From Pseudocercospora fijiensis CIRAD86 (Eukaryota > Ascomycota > Dothideomycetes > Mycosphaerellales > Mycosphaerellaceae), in contig NW_006921534.1 in assembly GCF_000340215.1 (NCBI RefSeq), positions 1,731,053-1,795,052 on the forward strand: a stretch of DNA of 64,000 nt. Reading direction: 5' to 3'. The position numbers and the translations under genes are program-made. The notes under the pieces were generated by a model, which had not been told where the DNA came from, ran no database searches, and was given only the letters and a program-made list of their open reading frames with translations. Positions 21,630 through 33,314 of this stretch are shown piece after piece (the stretch's first letter is position 1; each line of letters starts with the position of its first letter).

Positions 21630-22475
21630 GCTCCGCTAGAGCCTTGGCTTCGCCAACCTGAGGCATCTACGGAGCGACTAAGTGGAGGTAGATAACGCTC
21701 TGCTCGTGCTCATGTCAAGATCTCGAAAACCGTAAATCCGGCTTAGCCAACTAGTCATTGCCACGCCTTTCTGCAACCTCGTGTACTGCACATGGCAAGC
21801 CGCTTTCTTCGCTGTCAAAGCATGGCTCTCCACTGTTCTCCGCTGATCTTTTTCTCCCTTAAGCACATAATCGCCGCAAGTGGTTGATGGTAATTCCAAA
21901 ACAGTACTAGCGCATCCTCATGTGAAGGCTGAGTCAAGCTTGGCGTTGCTAAGTTTGGCCAAGACTAAAGTTCCAAACATCTGTAAGCTCGCTTGTCAGT
22001 CAAGATCTCACTCGGCGGCTTAGCCGATCTTACCTTCTTTCCATCAACTTCTTGTCTTTTGCTGCATTCCTTCGAACAATGGAACGCCTTAGCCTGCCTT
22101 GCCCTCCAGGAATACCATGCTCAGCCGTGAGGATCGTGGCAGCGCTTACAATCTATGCAAGCAGCACCGCCTTTGCATGAACGCCAAACCAGTCATGACG
22201 ATCATGATCATCTGACAGTGAGTGTAGTTCGAGACCGGTGGTGTATAAGATTCTGAAGCCCTGAGACCAAGATCATTATCCAACATCGGAACTAAGCAAT
22301 ACCATCAGCGTCTCTGAGAGCCTTTCGTTATTTTCTCCTAGGGTCACTCGTTCAGACTCCAACAGTATATATCTACACAACCCACCTGCATATCAATACC
22401 TCACACATCACACAACATACTTTCACTCAACCTGATCATCATCCTCATCCTCCTCCAGCAACATCAGAGGCAACA
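21630..22475. other. Intergenic region and promoter of secreted-protein gene
   Basis: No gene is supported. A 73-codon minus frame at 21,678-21,899 resembles nothing I know and is probably chance. Confidence 0.5.
22366..22372 (+). promoter_or_regulatory. TATA-box candidate
   Basis: TATATAT lies 104 bp upstream of the ATG at 22,476, followed by a C/A-rich and then pyrimidine-rich leader (CATCATCCTCATCCTCCTCC), a typical fungal core-promoter layout. Confidence 0.45.
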
Positions 22476-23234
22476 ATGCTTTCCTACACTTCCATCTTTC
22501 TCATCTCCCTCGCCGCCATCGGCTCCCTCGCAGCTCCAGCCAAGCGCGACGGCAACTGGCACGACCAAGGCCTCACCGCCTCCGAAGCCGCATCAGTCGC
22601 CGCCGGCTACGGCCAACTCATCCGCCAATACTCCACCGACCTCGCCAACCAACTCCTAACCCCCAACTTCACAGACTACTCCGAAGGCGTCAACACCCTA
22701 ATCAACTCCTGTCCCCAAGGCCCCTCAGCCCAACCGCTCCCTCTCCTCTCCGCAACTTTCTCCACCCGCGCCCAATTCGAGCAAGGTCAAGGCGAACAAC
22801 CTCCCATCAACTTCGAACAGCTAAATCTCTGGTATAATCCCAACTCCGTCACAATCCGTTGGAAAACCACGAATACCGTCAATCTCACTGATGCGAAACC
22901 CGTCATCGGGTTGATTACTATGGAAGTCGTCAAGGCTGTTGATAGTACTGTATACCCATACCAAATCAGTACGGTTTACTCGGAATTCGATTCTGGCGCT
23001 TGGTTGCAGAATTTGCAGGAGGCTGGGATCTGTTCTGGTTCGAACGTCGAGCCTGTTCCGAATCCTGGGGCTCCTGCTCCTACTGCTACCTACTCGGCTC
23101 CGGCTAAGGATGCTCAGCCTACACCTCCTGTGGTCACTGAGATCGCTACGGCATACACCACCGCTTATGCTACTGAGACTTGCACAGAGACTGCGGCTGC
23201 GGCTGCGACTTGGAGAGCAAGATTTATGGTGTAG
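22476..23234 (+). CDS. Secreted NTF2-like domain protein
   Basis: 252 aa, one exon. Residues 1-19 (ending SLAAPA) form a signal peptide, followed by a Lys-Arg (KR) site that could be a Kex2 cleavage point. The body (about residues 28-185) has the helix-helix-sheet pattern and spacing of secreted fungal NTF2-like proteins: a Tyr/Asp-rich helix, LTPNFTDYSEGVNTLINSCP, then FEQLNLWYNP...TIRWKTTNT and an extended strand region ending FDSGAWLQNLQEAGIC. Two Cys (near 79 and 184) may pair. The C-terminus is a Pro/Thr/Ala-rich linker ending in hydrophobic residues, possibly cell-wall or GPI linked, but no clear omega site is visible. Function unknown; this group is often a lineage-specific extracellular protein. 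Confidence 0.85.
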   Translation: MLSYTSIFLISLAAIGSLAAPAKRDGNWHDQGLTASEAASVAAGYGQLIRQYSTDLANQLLTPNFTDYSEGVNTLINSCPQGPSAQPLPLLSATFSTRAQFEQGQGEQPPINFEQLNLWYNPNSVTIRWKTTNTVNLTDAKPVIGLITMEVVKAVDSTVYPYQISTVYSEFDSGAWLQNLQEAGICSGSNVEPVPNPGAPAPTATYSAPAKDAQPTPPVVTEIATAYTTAYATETCTETAAAAATWRARFMV

Positions 23235-24479
23235 GCCGGAAAGGAAAGGAAGGAAAGGAAAGGGAAGGATTTTGTCATTTTGAGCGAAGGTGTTAGGTTT
23301 CGATATCCCTATTTGGTTGGCTAGATGTACTTCTTAATGTCTTGAACGATGACGATGACGATAAGCAAGGGAAGATGACGGCAAAGAAAAACCAAATTCA
23401 TAATCAGTGTCCAAATTCAAATCCTATTTCTTACTACAACTCCCCATCAATCCGATTATTTCTCGCATAACTAGAATTTCGGTTCATGGATACATCTCTT
23501 CAATCCCTGTTATAGAAAGACTGTGTCAGATTTTTTTGGATCTGATCGATGGTAAGGATCAGATTCAGATTATGCCGCGTACTATGCATTTCCCGCAGAC
23601 TGCGGCAGGTTCCCATATCCAGTAAGGACATCCGTGAGTTTCGTAGTTGATGCAACGGTATTTTGCATCTGTGTTGTCGTCGATTGGGCGTGGGTTGAAG
23701 GGACGAGAGATTTTGGGGTCGATTGGTTGGCGAGGCATGGTTGGGAGAAGATCGATGCAGTTGAAGAGAGTAGAGGTAAGGAGAGTGTCGGTAATAAGTC
23801 AAGGTTGCGGTGATTGATCCATTGTATACGTTTTCTGAGCTCATACGAGGCTTTTGCCACGATGCTGCGTGAAGTGATGCCGTCCGTGTACGTAGTCTCT
23901 ATAGCTGCTGTTAGATCATCGTTCTATTTTATATTCGCCTTCCCAATCGTACAAATACATAACCACCACACCAAGAAGAAAAAACTTCACTTGGGTCCGG
24001 GTCTCTTAGTCGAGGCGGTCTCATAATAATCGGACCAATAGTCTGAAAACCCGCATTCTCATCCTCAGCTTTCCCAGCAATGACTTCAAGACCCGCCTCA
24101 GCTTCCATATGGTGCTCGAGATCCATCATCACCATAGAATACTTCCTGAGAGTGGGCAATCCAGGGATCACATTCGGTACACCATCTTGACGAGCCTTAG
24201 CGGCATCATCAGGCACGACAACAAATCTGATGTCGTGGAAGCTCTTGTTGCTCTTTCCAGCCTTTCTTTCCTATTCTTGACTATCAGGGCATGTCTTGTT
24301 GTGTGTTTGGGTGCAATGGGTGGCTCAGCGATCGATTTCCTAGAGCATCCAGAAGATACCGGGTGACCTTGGCGAATATGTCTACAGTGACAAGAAAGTT
24401 GGAAAAAACACAACAACAACAACACCACAAAACCATCCAAACAAAAGAAGAAGAAGAAGAAAAAGTCCTTCAAACCCAC
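23235..24479. other. Intergenic region with possible minus-strand relic
   Basis: Mostly non-coding. It has an AAAGGAAGG purine run near 23,240 and an AAC/AAG microsatellite near 24,405-24,460. A possible relic frame at 23,929-24,275 is listed separately. Confidence 0.45.
23929..24216 (-). CDS. Possible exon or gene relic, unrecognised
   Basis: A minus frame stays open from about 24,275 to a stop at 23,929 and reads like real protein (FHDIRFVVVPDDAAKARQ, MMDLEHHMEAEAGLEV), with balanced charge and third-position choice like host genes. There is no matching upstream ATG; the M often taken as start would be at 24,216 by a GTG. It may be the last exon of a decayed gene. No function is proposed. 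Confidence 0.25.
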   Translation of the reverse strand: MPDDAAKARQDGVPNVIPGLPTLRKYSMVMMDLEHHMEAEAGLEVIAGKAEDENAGFQTIGPIIMRPPRLRDPDPSEVFSSWCGGYVFVRLGRRI

Positions 24480-24884
24480 TCACGACCCCTCCCTCCCCGC
24501 ATCCCGTTTCACCGGCACCCCATACCGTCCCCGTTCCTCCTGACTCTGCTGATACGTCGGAAGCGACGTCCGTTGATACGTCGTCAACGGCACATCATTA
24601 TTCCCATTATTGCCATTTCCTTTCACTCCACCATCATCACAAGTACATCTGGCCAAAGCCCAATACCACCAAGGAGTCCAACAAGCACTGAGATCATCGT
24701 AGCAATGACATCCCAAAGCTTTCCTTCTTTCGAGCATTTTTGTTCGAGCGCGGTAGACGAAAATTGAGCTTAGGATGGATGTTATGAGGACTATGATAGC
24801 GAAGATGAGGATTATGAGGCGGTAGGTTTCGAAATTGGAGTCGGAGTCGGAGTCGCGGGTTTGTAGGAGGTGGGTTGGGGGCAT
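24480..24884 (-). CDS. Small single-TM protein with Cys-rich tail
   Basis: 134 aa, ATG at 24,884. There is a short polar N-terminus with an Asp/Ser run, one membrane helix (LIILIFAIIVLITSILSSIFV, about residues 23-43), then a basic stop-transfer (RARTKMLERRK), a Cys/Trp-rich patch (CHCYDDLSACWTPWWYWALARCTC) and a Gly/Asn then polar tail. The Cys patch next to the membrane could be palmitoylated or bind metal; this is inference. Layout (short outer part, one TM, cytosolic tail) resembles the small membrane proteins at 36,982 and 38,652, although sequence similarity is not evident. Unrecognised family. Confidence 0.55.
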   Translation of the reverse strand: MPPTHLLQTRDSDSDSNFETYRLIILIFAIIVLITSILSSIFVYRARTKMLERRKALGCHCYDDLSACWTPWWYWALARCTCDDGGVKGNGNNGNNDVPLTTYQRTSLPTYQQSQEERGRYGVPVKRDAGREGS

Positions 24885-25322
24885 GGTGGGTGAATGGATT
24901 GATGGATGGGGGGGTTTTTTTTGGCTTGGTTGTTGGTGGTGTAGTTCGGATTCTTTTGTGTGATCGATTGGGAAGATCCTGATCTTGGAGATTTGTTCGA
25001 TGCTGTGCTGTGGTGATATTGTATGCGAGCTACCACCCAGTCACACCGGATTGCACTGCGCCTCCTAGCCGCAGCCTGAAGCGCTATATGAATAGCTACA
25101 GCCCCAACGCCCCATACTATTCCCAGCGCTTTGTGGAACGTTGGCTGCAGATAGGCTTGCTCATACATATTTAAGCACAATTATATACATGTATTGGGTT
25201 GGAACTTGGGCGTGCACATATACGACGAGCGATGAAGCCACCAGTGCTTAGTAGCCGCCGCATGCGGCACAATCGCATGCATGCAATCAAGCGCGTTGAT
25301 ATTTGCAAGGTACTGTACAGTT
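24885..25322. other. Intergenic, nothing recognised
   Basis: Separates two minus-strand genes. It contains a G-run (24,909-24,914) followed by a T-run and no supported gene. Confidence 0.45.
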
Positions 25323-27091
25323 CTACTTACCGCCCAACCAAGACCAACGCCCGCGCCAGCCTGAGGACTTCGATTGGCTTGACTCTCGCAAGTCGCAGAC
25401 CTCTTTCTCATCAAAAAAGACGAGAACGGCTTCACTGCCTCGGACTTTGACGATACCGTCCGACCCAACGCGTTCGATGGCAACCTCTCCTTCTACCTTG
25501 GCTTCTTTGAACGATTGCCCAGCCCAAGTGACTTTCTCTGTTAACTTTTCATCCACCGTTGGAGCTGTGAGGCGCTTGACATATGCTTGTCGGCCGTGTC
25601 CGAAGCGTGCATAGCTCTTCTGTTCGGCAAAGACGTTGAACTCGGCTGTATAGTCGTCTGTGGAATTTGCATAATATGGCTTCATATTGATGAGAGCGAG
25701 TTTGCTTAGAGTGCCATTGTTGTAGAAAGCATAGCCAGAAAAGTGGTCGCTGCTGAGTGATGTTGGCGTGTCTAAGGCTCTGATCTGCACTCCCGCTGTG
25801 GCGAAAGCTTCGGCGAGGAAAAGCAGACCGGTGTACCCTGGAAGCACGCGCTGGGGACCGCGTTTGGAAGTTGTAATAGGGTATAACATGGAGTAAGTGG
25901 AGAAACCTGGAGATCCGTCATCACCGGCGGTATTGCTTTGCGTAGTCGATTGGAAGACTAGAGTTGCGCCTTGGTGCAGATAGCATGCCGAAGCATTCCG
26001 TACAGCGTAGATGAGCTCTGTGTCGACCTCCCAGAGCGCTTGTGCGAATGTGTCAGAGACATTAGGGTTTCCGGAACAGGCGATGGAGTTGAATTCTCCT
26101 ATGATCCAAGGTGTTCCAGAATCCAGAGCTGCTTTGGCCGATGGCACGATCTCGGTGTCGGCGTACTCCACGAGCCCGGTGTGGTTTAGAATATTTTTGA
26201 TAGTGGCGAGTGCCAATCGTTTAGGATCACAAGCTAAGATCCAAGTCAGCAAGCACAAGCCTGCATTCTGGACGACAAGTTTGACTTACTTGCAAAAGCA
26301 TACGAATGTATGCTGTACTCCGCCACTTGCCCAGCAGAGTTCACTCCCGCTGGAATGATATCAGCAGGCCTAACATGGAGCGGCGTCTCATCCGTAGTCG
26401 CCGAAGAAGCCTCCCAGCGGGCCTTTCCAAGCTCATTCGAGACCGCTTCTCCAGCTTCAGCATTCACAGCGGTATCAATCGCAGCAGTCCACTCCTTCCA
26501 CTGCTTGACGTAGTTAGCAGTACTATTCTGCCACCTATCCGGATCATAATTCGTCGGCTCATTTCCCAACTCAAAATACTTGACAAGATCCGGCTGGTAT
26601 TTGATCGAGGCGACCGCCATATCCCGGGCGATATCCAGGCTATCATTACCAAAATTAAGCGTCGAGATGAATTTTGTGCCCTCGGGGAAATTCGACCAGC
26701 TCTTATAGTAATCCGGACCAACTGTCGTGCGGTAGACTCCTCCTTTTGCATTCGTGATCCTGACTGGGTTGCCTGCAGATGGATCGAAGATCATGCTGTC
26801 CATGGTAATTCCACCAGGTCGAATCTCCGGCTTGCCTCCATGTTCATGAAGAAGACTCAACGCGCTGAGTGTGAAATTGTTCGGGCTACTCGCATTGCCG
26901 AAAAACTCGACCCAAAACGCAGGCTCGAAAGAGAAGCTGGAGAAGGACGAAGTGTGCTTGATCGAAGCTCCAGATGCCGTTTGTGGGATGTGCAGATTTA
27001 TAGCACTACTGCTTGAACCATGTCTCCAACCTCCTGCCGAGACGCAGCCAGCAATGCCCAACGTGGCCGTGATGATGCTTTTAGATGCCAT
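25323..27091 (-). CDS. GH79-type beta-glucuronidase-like glycoside hydrolase, two exons
   Basis: Exon 1 is 27,091-26,290, exon 2 is 26,233-25,323, with a 56-bp intron (donor GTAAGT, acceptor TAG). Splicing gives 570 aa in frame (SIHSYAFA joined to TCDPKRL). A signal peptide (about residues 1-19, ending SAGG) indicates secretion. A TIM-barrel retaining glycosidase is indicated by ELGNEPTNY, whose Glu near 178 fits the acid/base, and WIIGEFNS, whose Glu near 314 fits the nucleophile. The C-terminal beta-sandwich (about 450-560) matches the GH79 C-terminal domain. Such enzymes release glucuronic acid (or 4-O-methyl derivatives) from plant arabinogalactan or related glycans. The stop is embedded in a donor-like GGTAAGTAG, so an alternative spliced C-terminus cannot be excluded. 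Confidence 0.9.
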
Positions 27092-28226
27092 ATTTCCAAC
27101 TTCCAGGACCTTTCATCAAGTAGCACAATGCCTCTCTTCACTGCGGCTGAGATTCTCAGCTTTAGTAGAAACGTCTCTCGACATGAAGTGGAGCCGATGA
27201 GCATCCATCGCGAGGTCGCTTATACCACTGTCGTGTTTGTGAGGGGAAGGAAAGGATAGAGCATAGTTGGAGTTTATCCGCGAATCTCGTCTCGCCAGGA
27301 GTTGCAGTTCGCCTCCCCGGTCCGAGATGGACCGAGTGTTGGTGCCAGGATCGAAGACCGCAGACGCAGACCGCATTCAAAGGCACGAGGACATGGCTTG
27401 TCGTGCATCTCATTATATGACGACGACACAAGCAAAGAAATCAAGTCACAAAAGAACACTTCCCGGTATCCTCTATCGACACTCCTTCTCAAAAGCCTGT
27501 AAAATTCCAGCTGAAGAGGCGGAACAAGAGGTTAGCTTAGCGTTGTACATACGTAAAAGCGCTTTGTTGGTCGTTAGAGTGCACACACGTTGGTGCATAG
27601 ATGTATGCCAGACAGCTGGAAAGAAGTACCTCGGCCTGAACCCTCAGTCAAAAGTCCATCAATTTTCGCCCTCTCACACAAGATCTCTTTCAATCCGCCC
27701 ATCTTTCCTGTCCCAGCGCCGTTACAAACTCCTCCTTTGCCTACTCTTTTCACACACACACATCAAAATGGTGATAAAGATACAGGGTGAATCGTCAAAG
27801 TGCCGTGCAGAGCGACACTTGAGAGCAAGAAACGCTGGGAAGCGCTTGCAGAAGAATGTCCAAGAAGCACATGCTCATGTGACAAGGCTGAACATGGTCG
27901 TGCGTAGGATGTGGCCAACGAAGCCAACATCGTTCTCCGAAATCCCTTTTTGATCAGAACGGGTTGTGCTCTATAGCTCCTCCAGGTGCAAATGCGCAAA
28001 CCACCTGTAAGCGCCAGTTTCATGTCGAACAAAACTCCGCTCCAAATGCTAACAAAGAAGGTCCGACCCATGTGAAGTGTCGGCGGTCGTGGCCTGTTGC
28101 AAGCGTGGCCTAAGTCAGACAATATGTGGTGGAAGTGTCAAGTGGTCGTTACTGTGAGTGTAGAATAATGATTTTTGTGTCGCGGCCGTCATGCATGAGA
28201 GTCAGATCTCAACGCTGCTGTGAGCA
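27092..28226. other. Intergenic, possible short gene inside
   Basis: It lies between two minus-strand genes and so holds the promoter of the GH79 gene and the 3' UTR of the PUF gene. Apart from the short frame at 27,768 nothing is supported. Confidence 0.45.
27768..27953 (+). CDS. Possible 61-aa basic peptide
   Basis: The ATG follows a strongly promoter-like leader: a pyrimidine-rich run, then CACACACACACATCAAAATGG, a good fungal start context. The peptide is basic (MVIKIQGESSKCRAERHLRA...) with no known motif. It could be a first exon or chance. Low confidence. Confidence 0.25.
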   Translation: MVIKIQGESSKCRAERHLRARNAGKRLQKNVQEAHAHVTRLNMVVRRMWPTKPTSFSEIPF

Positions 28227-31200
28227 TTAGTCGAGTCCTAAGGCTCGTCTTTGTTGATCAATGGCACTTACTCTGCCCCTGCGGTTGCCGCCCATTTGCT
28301 GTACCTGGCCCTGCGGGAAGAATTGCTGCGGCATTTGATATCCGTAACCATTAAGGCCACCGTTGACGCCAAGCATAGGATTGGCGAATGCCTGCTGCCC
28401 ATAACCTGTCTGCATTCCAATGCCAGGCGGCATCATTGGCGAGCCACTCATGTTCTGCCTGTATGGATCGACCAGTTGCGGAGCTGGTGATGCCGCGCCG
28501 TATGGAGTCATGCCAGCTGGGCTACCATAAAATGCTGGAGTCCTGGCAAGTCCTCCTTGCGCAAGTATTGCTTGTTGATACTGGAGAGGGTTGATCGGGC
28601 TAATACCAGCGTTAGACATGGCGGGACTATGAGTGTACTGCTGCACGTACGGATCAAAGCTGTTGGAGTCCATGCTGACGGTTCGCTGTGGGTCGGGACC
28701 GATGCCCTGATCCATCATCTGTTGCTGAGCATTTGAGTAAGGTGATCGACCAAAACCGTTCTGAGCGGTGTCGAGATGTGGCAGATGACCATTCATTTGC
28801 CTATTCTTTGAGCTGGAGCGGCCATCATGGCTGACTGGTGTACCGCCGTGTCGAGTCGGCATGCCCACCTCGTCCATGAGACGCTTATAGCCTTGTGATG
28901 GTGCTGCCTTGAGCTTTACGAGCACATTGCGTACATTCTCGAGGCATTGTGGTCGGATGCTCTCGTCAAGGAATGGGGTTGTGAGAACCTTGAAAACGAA
29001 AGTAGCTCCGCAGGCTTGGTCAGAGATGATGTCCGTGAGAGTTTGGTCTTCAAAGAAGAGGGCCTGCAATATGTTGTCGCGAGCATCTGCCTCGTTGCGT
29101 TGGTTGATAATCTTCAGTACGGTGAGGTACGCGACCTTGTGCGTGCAGAGGTGAACGAGATGCGGGATGAGTCTTGGCGCTAGGACGGATCGGCGTCGGG
29201 GGAAGGTGCACGTGTCGAGGAACCAGGTGAGGAGGAGAGCGCCGTTCGAGTTGGTTGCCAGTTGCACGCTGTGGAGTGCAATGGCAGCTGCCATCAGACG
29301 CTTCTGGTCATTCGTAGCAAAGTGGCTTTCCAAGCAGGCACGCATGGCGCGAGCACCGAAACGGCCTTGAGCGACATCCCACAGCCTGTTCAGCATCGTC
29401 TCGAAAATGAAGTTATTGAGCGGTGCCTGGAAACGCAAGCAGCATTGCATGACATAGTTGCCATACTGGTCCAAGAACAGATTGACACCATGGGGCTTGA
29501 GTGCATTCACAATCATCTGCATCTGAGAGGGTGTGCGTGCCACATCAATGATCTTCTGCGCAGCCCAGGTACCGTTCTTGTGTACACCAATTTCGGCCAG
29601 ATGAGGTGCAATCTCCGTGAGCATAGCTTCTTTGGTCTCCTCTGCGCAGTGCTCGAACAACTTCTGAACGACTGTGTTGCCAAGGTAGTCCGATGACAGC
29701 TCGGAGATTTCTGGCAGCATATCCATGGCGATGTTCTCGATCTCCATCGGACTGCACGAATTATTGTCGATGCGTTTCCTGATCTCACGCAGACGAGGAG
29801 CGTCGTGCATGCGGCTGTGGCTTGGCTCCTGAATTGGCGGCATCTCGGGAACGTAGTAATCGAAGCTCATCGCCTCTTTAAGACTTTCAGCAATTCGGCT
29901 CCGGTCCTCCTCAGTTGCACCAAAGTCGCCCACAATGTTGTAGATCTCTTCACGCATGTCGAGCAAGTTCGGGGTGATCAGAGCGGCAGCAGCAGTCTCA
30001 GCATTGATGTTGCCGGATGTGTTACCTCCCCCGAGCGAGCTATCGATACGATTCTTCGAGACGAATGGATCTGGGCTTGGAGAGGGGTACGCGCCATTCG
30101 CTCCTGGGGTGTTCGATGCACTCTGCTCTTTCGCGAATCCAATCCTGATGGGTCCGCATCCAGGGAAGATCTCCTTGCCGTTGCACTGAGCCTTGGCCGC
30201 AATGGCGCTTTGAATATTCTCAAAGTTCACGAAGCCACAGCTCTTGTGCGTTAGCACTCTGGCGAACTCGATGGGGCCATACTGGCTGAATATCACGTTC
30301 AGCGACGACACCGTCGTTGAAGAAGGAATGTTGCCCAACCATAGCGCTCTGGTTGGTGTCTCCAGGTTGGCCTCCAGCCCGCATTCGTAGGACTGCTTCT
30401 TATTTAGGTTCATGTTATGGACAGCGGCCGCAAGACCACTAAACTCCGAGCCGTCATTGCTCTGCAGATCCGCTGCGGTGATGCTGTTGTCCAAGCGTGA
30501 TGGCGTGGGCATGTAGCTACGCATGGCGCGTGATGATGGCGAATCGAGAACGCCGGCAGTGCGAGCTCTTGGTCTCGTTTGGCTTGCGTAGTTGGCAAAT
30601 GCCTGCACTTCAAGATTGTGTTGTCTGACGGCCTCGTGAATGGCCGCAGCTTGGGCAGCAGCGGCTTCCGACGTCGGGGTCATGGTGCCGCTGTACAGCT
30701 GTTGCTGCAGCTGCTCATATTGATCCAACTCATCCTCATCACCATCTGCGTACTTCTCTTTTGCGTTCACCGAGTATGATCTAAAGCGGTTCGCGGTATT
30801 GCGGTTGTTGTAAGCGTTGAGTGCTGCGAGATCGGCAATTGTGACGCCATTCGCTCGCTGTTGACCCATGAGCATGTCGTGAGTGAGACTACTCCTGCCA
30901 GATTGTGGTGTATCAACTAGGCCGAGATAGTCCAACGTCCTCACATCGCCATCGGCAGGAGATCCATTTGGCGAGGATGGTGCATCGGAGGATCTTATGC
31001 TCTGCAATGTGCTCGCACGCTCTCGACCTGCCAACCAATTGCTCGCAAACAGAGAGCTGCCAAACGGGCTCGTGTTGAGCAGGCTCGTACGCTGCGGCAT
31101 GGAGCCAGCTCTCAAGCGTGACAGTAACGCTGCATTGCTTGCTGGCGGGCCACGGGCGCCGGCGGTGGTGTCACCCTTGGCAGGCGAGCTCGCGCCGGTG

Positions 31201-31778
31201 TATGTCGCGCTGGACGGCGTCTGCTGGCCGGACTTGGGTACAAGCGAAGACTGCGAGCCATTAAGAGAAGACATGACAGGGAAGCGCGATGGTACAGTGC
31301 CCGCTCGAGTTCTTCGCAAGGATGAGGATGCGGAGTTGTTCGGACTGCCGCCAGTAGCTTGGCCAGCGTCGAAGTCAGGGAAGCTGTCGCTGCCGGGCGA
31401 CTCTGGAATAGTTTCTCGTAGTGGTGTGGAGTGTCCACTGCCAGTCGTGGGTGGTCCCCAAATTTGCGGCGTCAGACCTTCTTGCTGCTGGATCTCACGT
31501 GCGCTGCTGCCAAGTTAGCTCCAATGCTCAAGCAACGTATGTTTTGGTTTTGATATGTAGATGCCGTACCGCTTGGGGAAGAGACGACTGCCGTATTCCT
31601 TGGACGGGGAGCCAGCTCCAGCACGACCATTGCCCAGCGGATAGCGGAGGCCTGACCCTGCAGGCTGCTCAATGGGCGAGTTGGCCTGCGACGTGTTGGC
31701 AGACCTCGACTGATTCATATTGAGTTGAGGCAAGCCCTCGAGGTTCAGGTGATAGTCTGGGCGGTTCGAGGGAGCCAT
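28227..31778 (-). CDS. RRM plus Pumilio RNA-binding protein (JSN1/PUF1-like), two exons
   Basis: Exon 1 is 31,778-31,570 (start MAPSNRPDYHL), exon 2 is 31,506-28,227, with a 63-bp intron (GTACGG...CAG). An alternative acceptor 3 nt on stays in frame. The spliced product is 1,162 aa. A long Ser/Pro/Gln-rich disordered N-terminus is followed by one RRM (about 450-530; RNP-like LWLGNIP and CGFVNFEN), then Pumilio repeats (about 660-980; NTVVQKLFEHC, GTWAAQKIID, YGNYVMQCCL, HKVAYLTVLKII). A Gln/Met/Pro-rich tail ends in a basic RRGRVSAIDQQRR. RRM plus PUF is the domain order of yeast Jsn1/Puf1 and Puf2, which bind 3' UTRs of mRNAs for membrane proteins and repress or localise them. Only part of the classic repeat signature is kept, also typical of that subgroup. 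Confidence 0.92.
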
Positions 31779-33314
31779 TATCAATTAGAGTTGGGGAGAG
31801 GGTTTCGTAGTAAGAAGGCAGTGCCGGAGGATTGCCTTGACTAAAGGAGTGTGGGTGGACTGTGCAACAGTCTCAATGTACAAGCGACAGCGACTTTGGT
31901 CGGAGGTCCGTCGAGGCGCGGCTCGCACGAGGAGAGGTGGTCAAATGCCGGGCGAGCAGTTGATGGGTAGGTATGCGGTGCAATGCGATATGAGTTGATG
32001 CAGTGCCCGTGTCAAGTCCAGCTTACCATGTGATGTGATCCTGTCACAGAGCGGCCAGCGTGCACAGCACAGGAACAGCAGCGGGTGCGGAGGCTATCGT
32101 GTCGTGTCGTGCTGCTGCGACGGCGGCGGGCACCACCAAAATCTTATCGCACAGTGGAGGGCGGTGGGTGAGGTGGTGCAGAGAAGGGGTGCTCGCGTGC
32201 GAAGCGGAACAGCGAGTCTCCTGTCTCAGCAGATCCAAGGAAGCAATGGCTTTGTGATACAGGGCGGCAGGCGCCCGGCCTCGCTGGACTGTGACGGGTT
32301 GGCGCTGAGACTCGATGTGTTTCGATGTGGCAGCGATATAGGTCGGGGTGGGCCTCTCAGGAGCGTCTCGAGTCGTGGAGATGGGGAGCGGAGGTGAGGT
32401 AAGATGCGTAGGCGTGGCGTGGCGTGGCGTGGCGGAACGGCGACAGCAATAGACAGAGCCGCAGCGATTGCGGGCTCTGGAGAAGTGGAAAAGGCGAGCG
32501 GTGCGGTGCGGTGGCAGCGGTGCGGTGGAGGGGTCCTGTGAAGGTTACGGCCACCACAGCATGCCAGACGCCAGCAGTAGTAACTTAGTCGGCGGTGGTA
32601 AGAATTGTCGCTCGACCGACTCCCTCGCTGCAGCGCAGTGGAAGCCAGATGGAGGATACAAGGGTCCGGACAAGCTAGCCTCTTCAAGCTGTAGCCCGTT
32701 TCACCTCGTCGCCGTTGAAGCTGACTCGAGGCAGGCAGGGCAGGCCGTCCGCAGCGTCGTCTTGCTTTGCTTCACCCATTATATAGACCAGCCAATCCTC
32801 ACCAGCAGTATACATATACTGTGCTGCTGCGTGCGTGCGGTCGTCAGCGCTCCTCTCTGTCTGCCCGACTCCTTGCAGCATGGCGGCTCTTCATCCACCG
32901 GCAGGACTCAGGGGCCCACGCCCAGTTCTCCTTCTCGAGAATCTCTCGCAAGGAAAGCCGCCCGCCTTCCCATTGGCTCGTCAGCCTGCCGCAGGAAACG
33001 TGAAACAGGTCTAAGCAGAGGAAAGCGCGCCCGCGACTGCGGAAGCTCGTGTGAGAGGCTACTGACACGGGATGCTGATGGCCATATCACATTTCTGCGT
33101 CTCAGTCGTGCATTCATCATGCTGCTGGTAGAAATGGCCCGCGTGGCCGCTTGTCTGCTCATACATATATCGCATATCGCATACATGCGTGTGGTATCAC
33201 AACCCTCAAAACGCCCACCGTAAATGCTGTTCGATGCAAGAAAAAAAAATGTTCCTGTCCAGGCGACGCGCCTCCCGCTCCTCCTGATACACTCTGAGCG
33301 CACAAGGCAATGTG
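31779..33314. other. Intergenic region, promoter side of the PUF gene
   Basis: Both neighbours are on the minus strand. It has a (GGCGT)4 run at about 32,411-32,430 and an A-run near 33,241. Several 60-250-codon frames occur on both strands, but overlapping each other and lacking any recognisable domain; they look like chance frames in GC-rich DNA. Confidence 0.45.
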
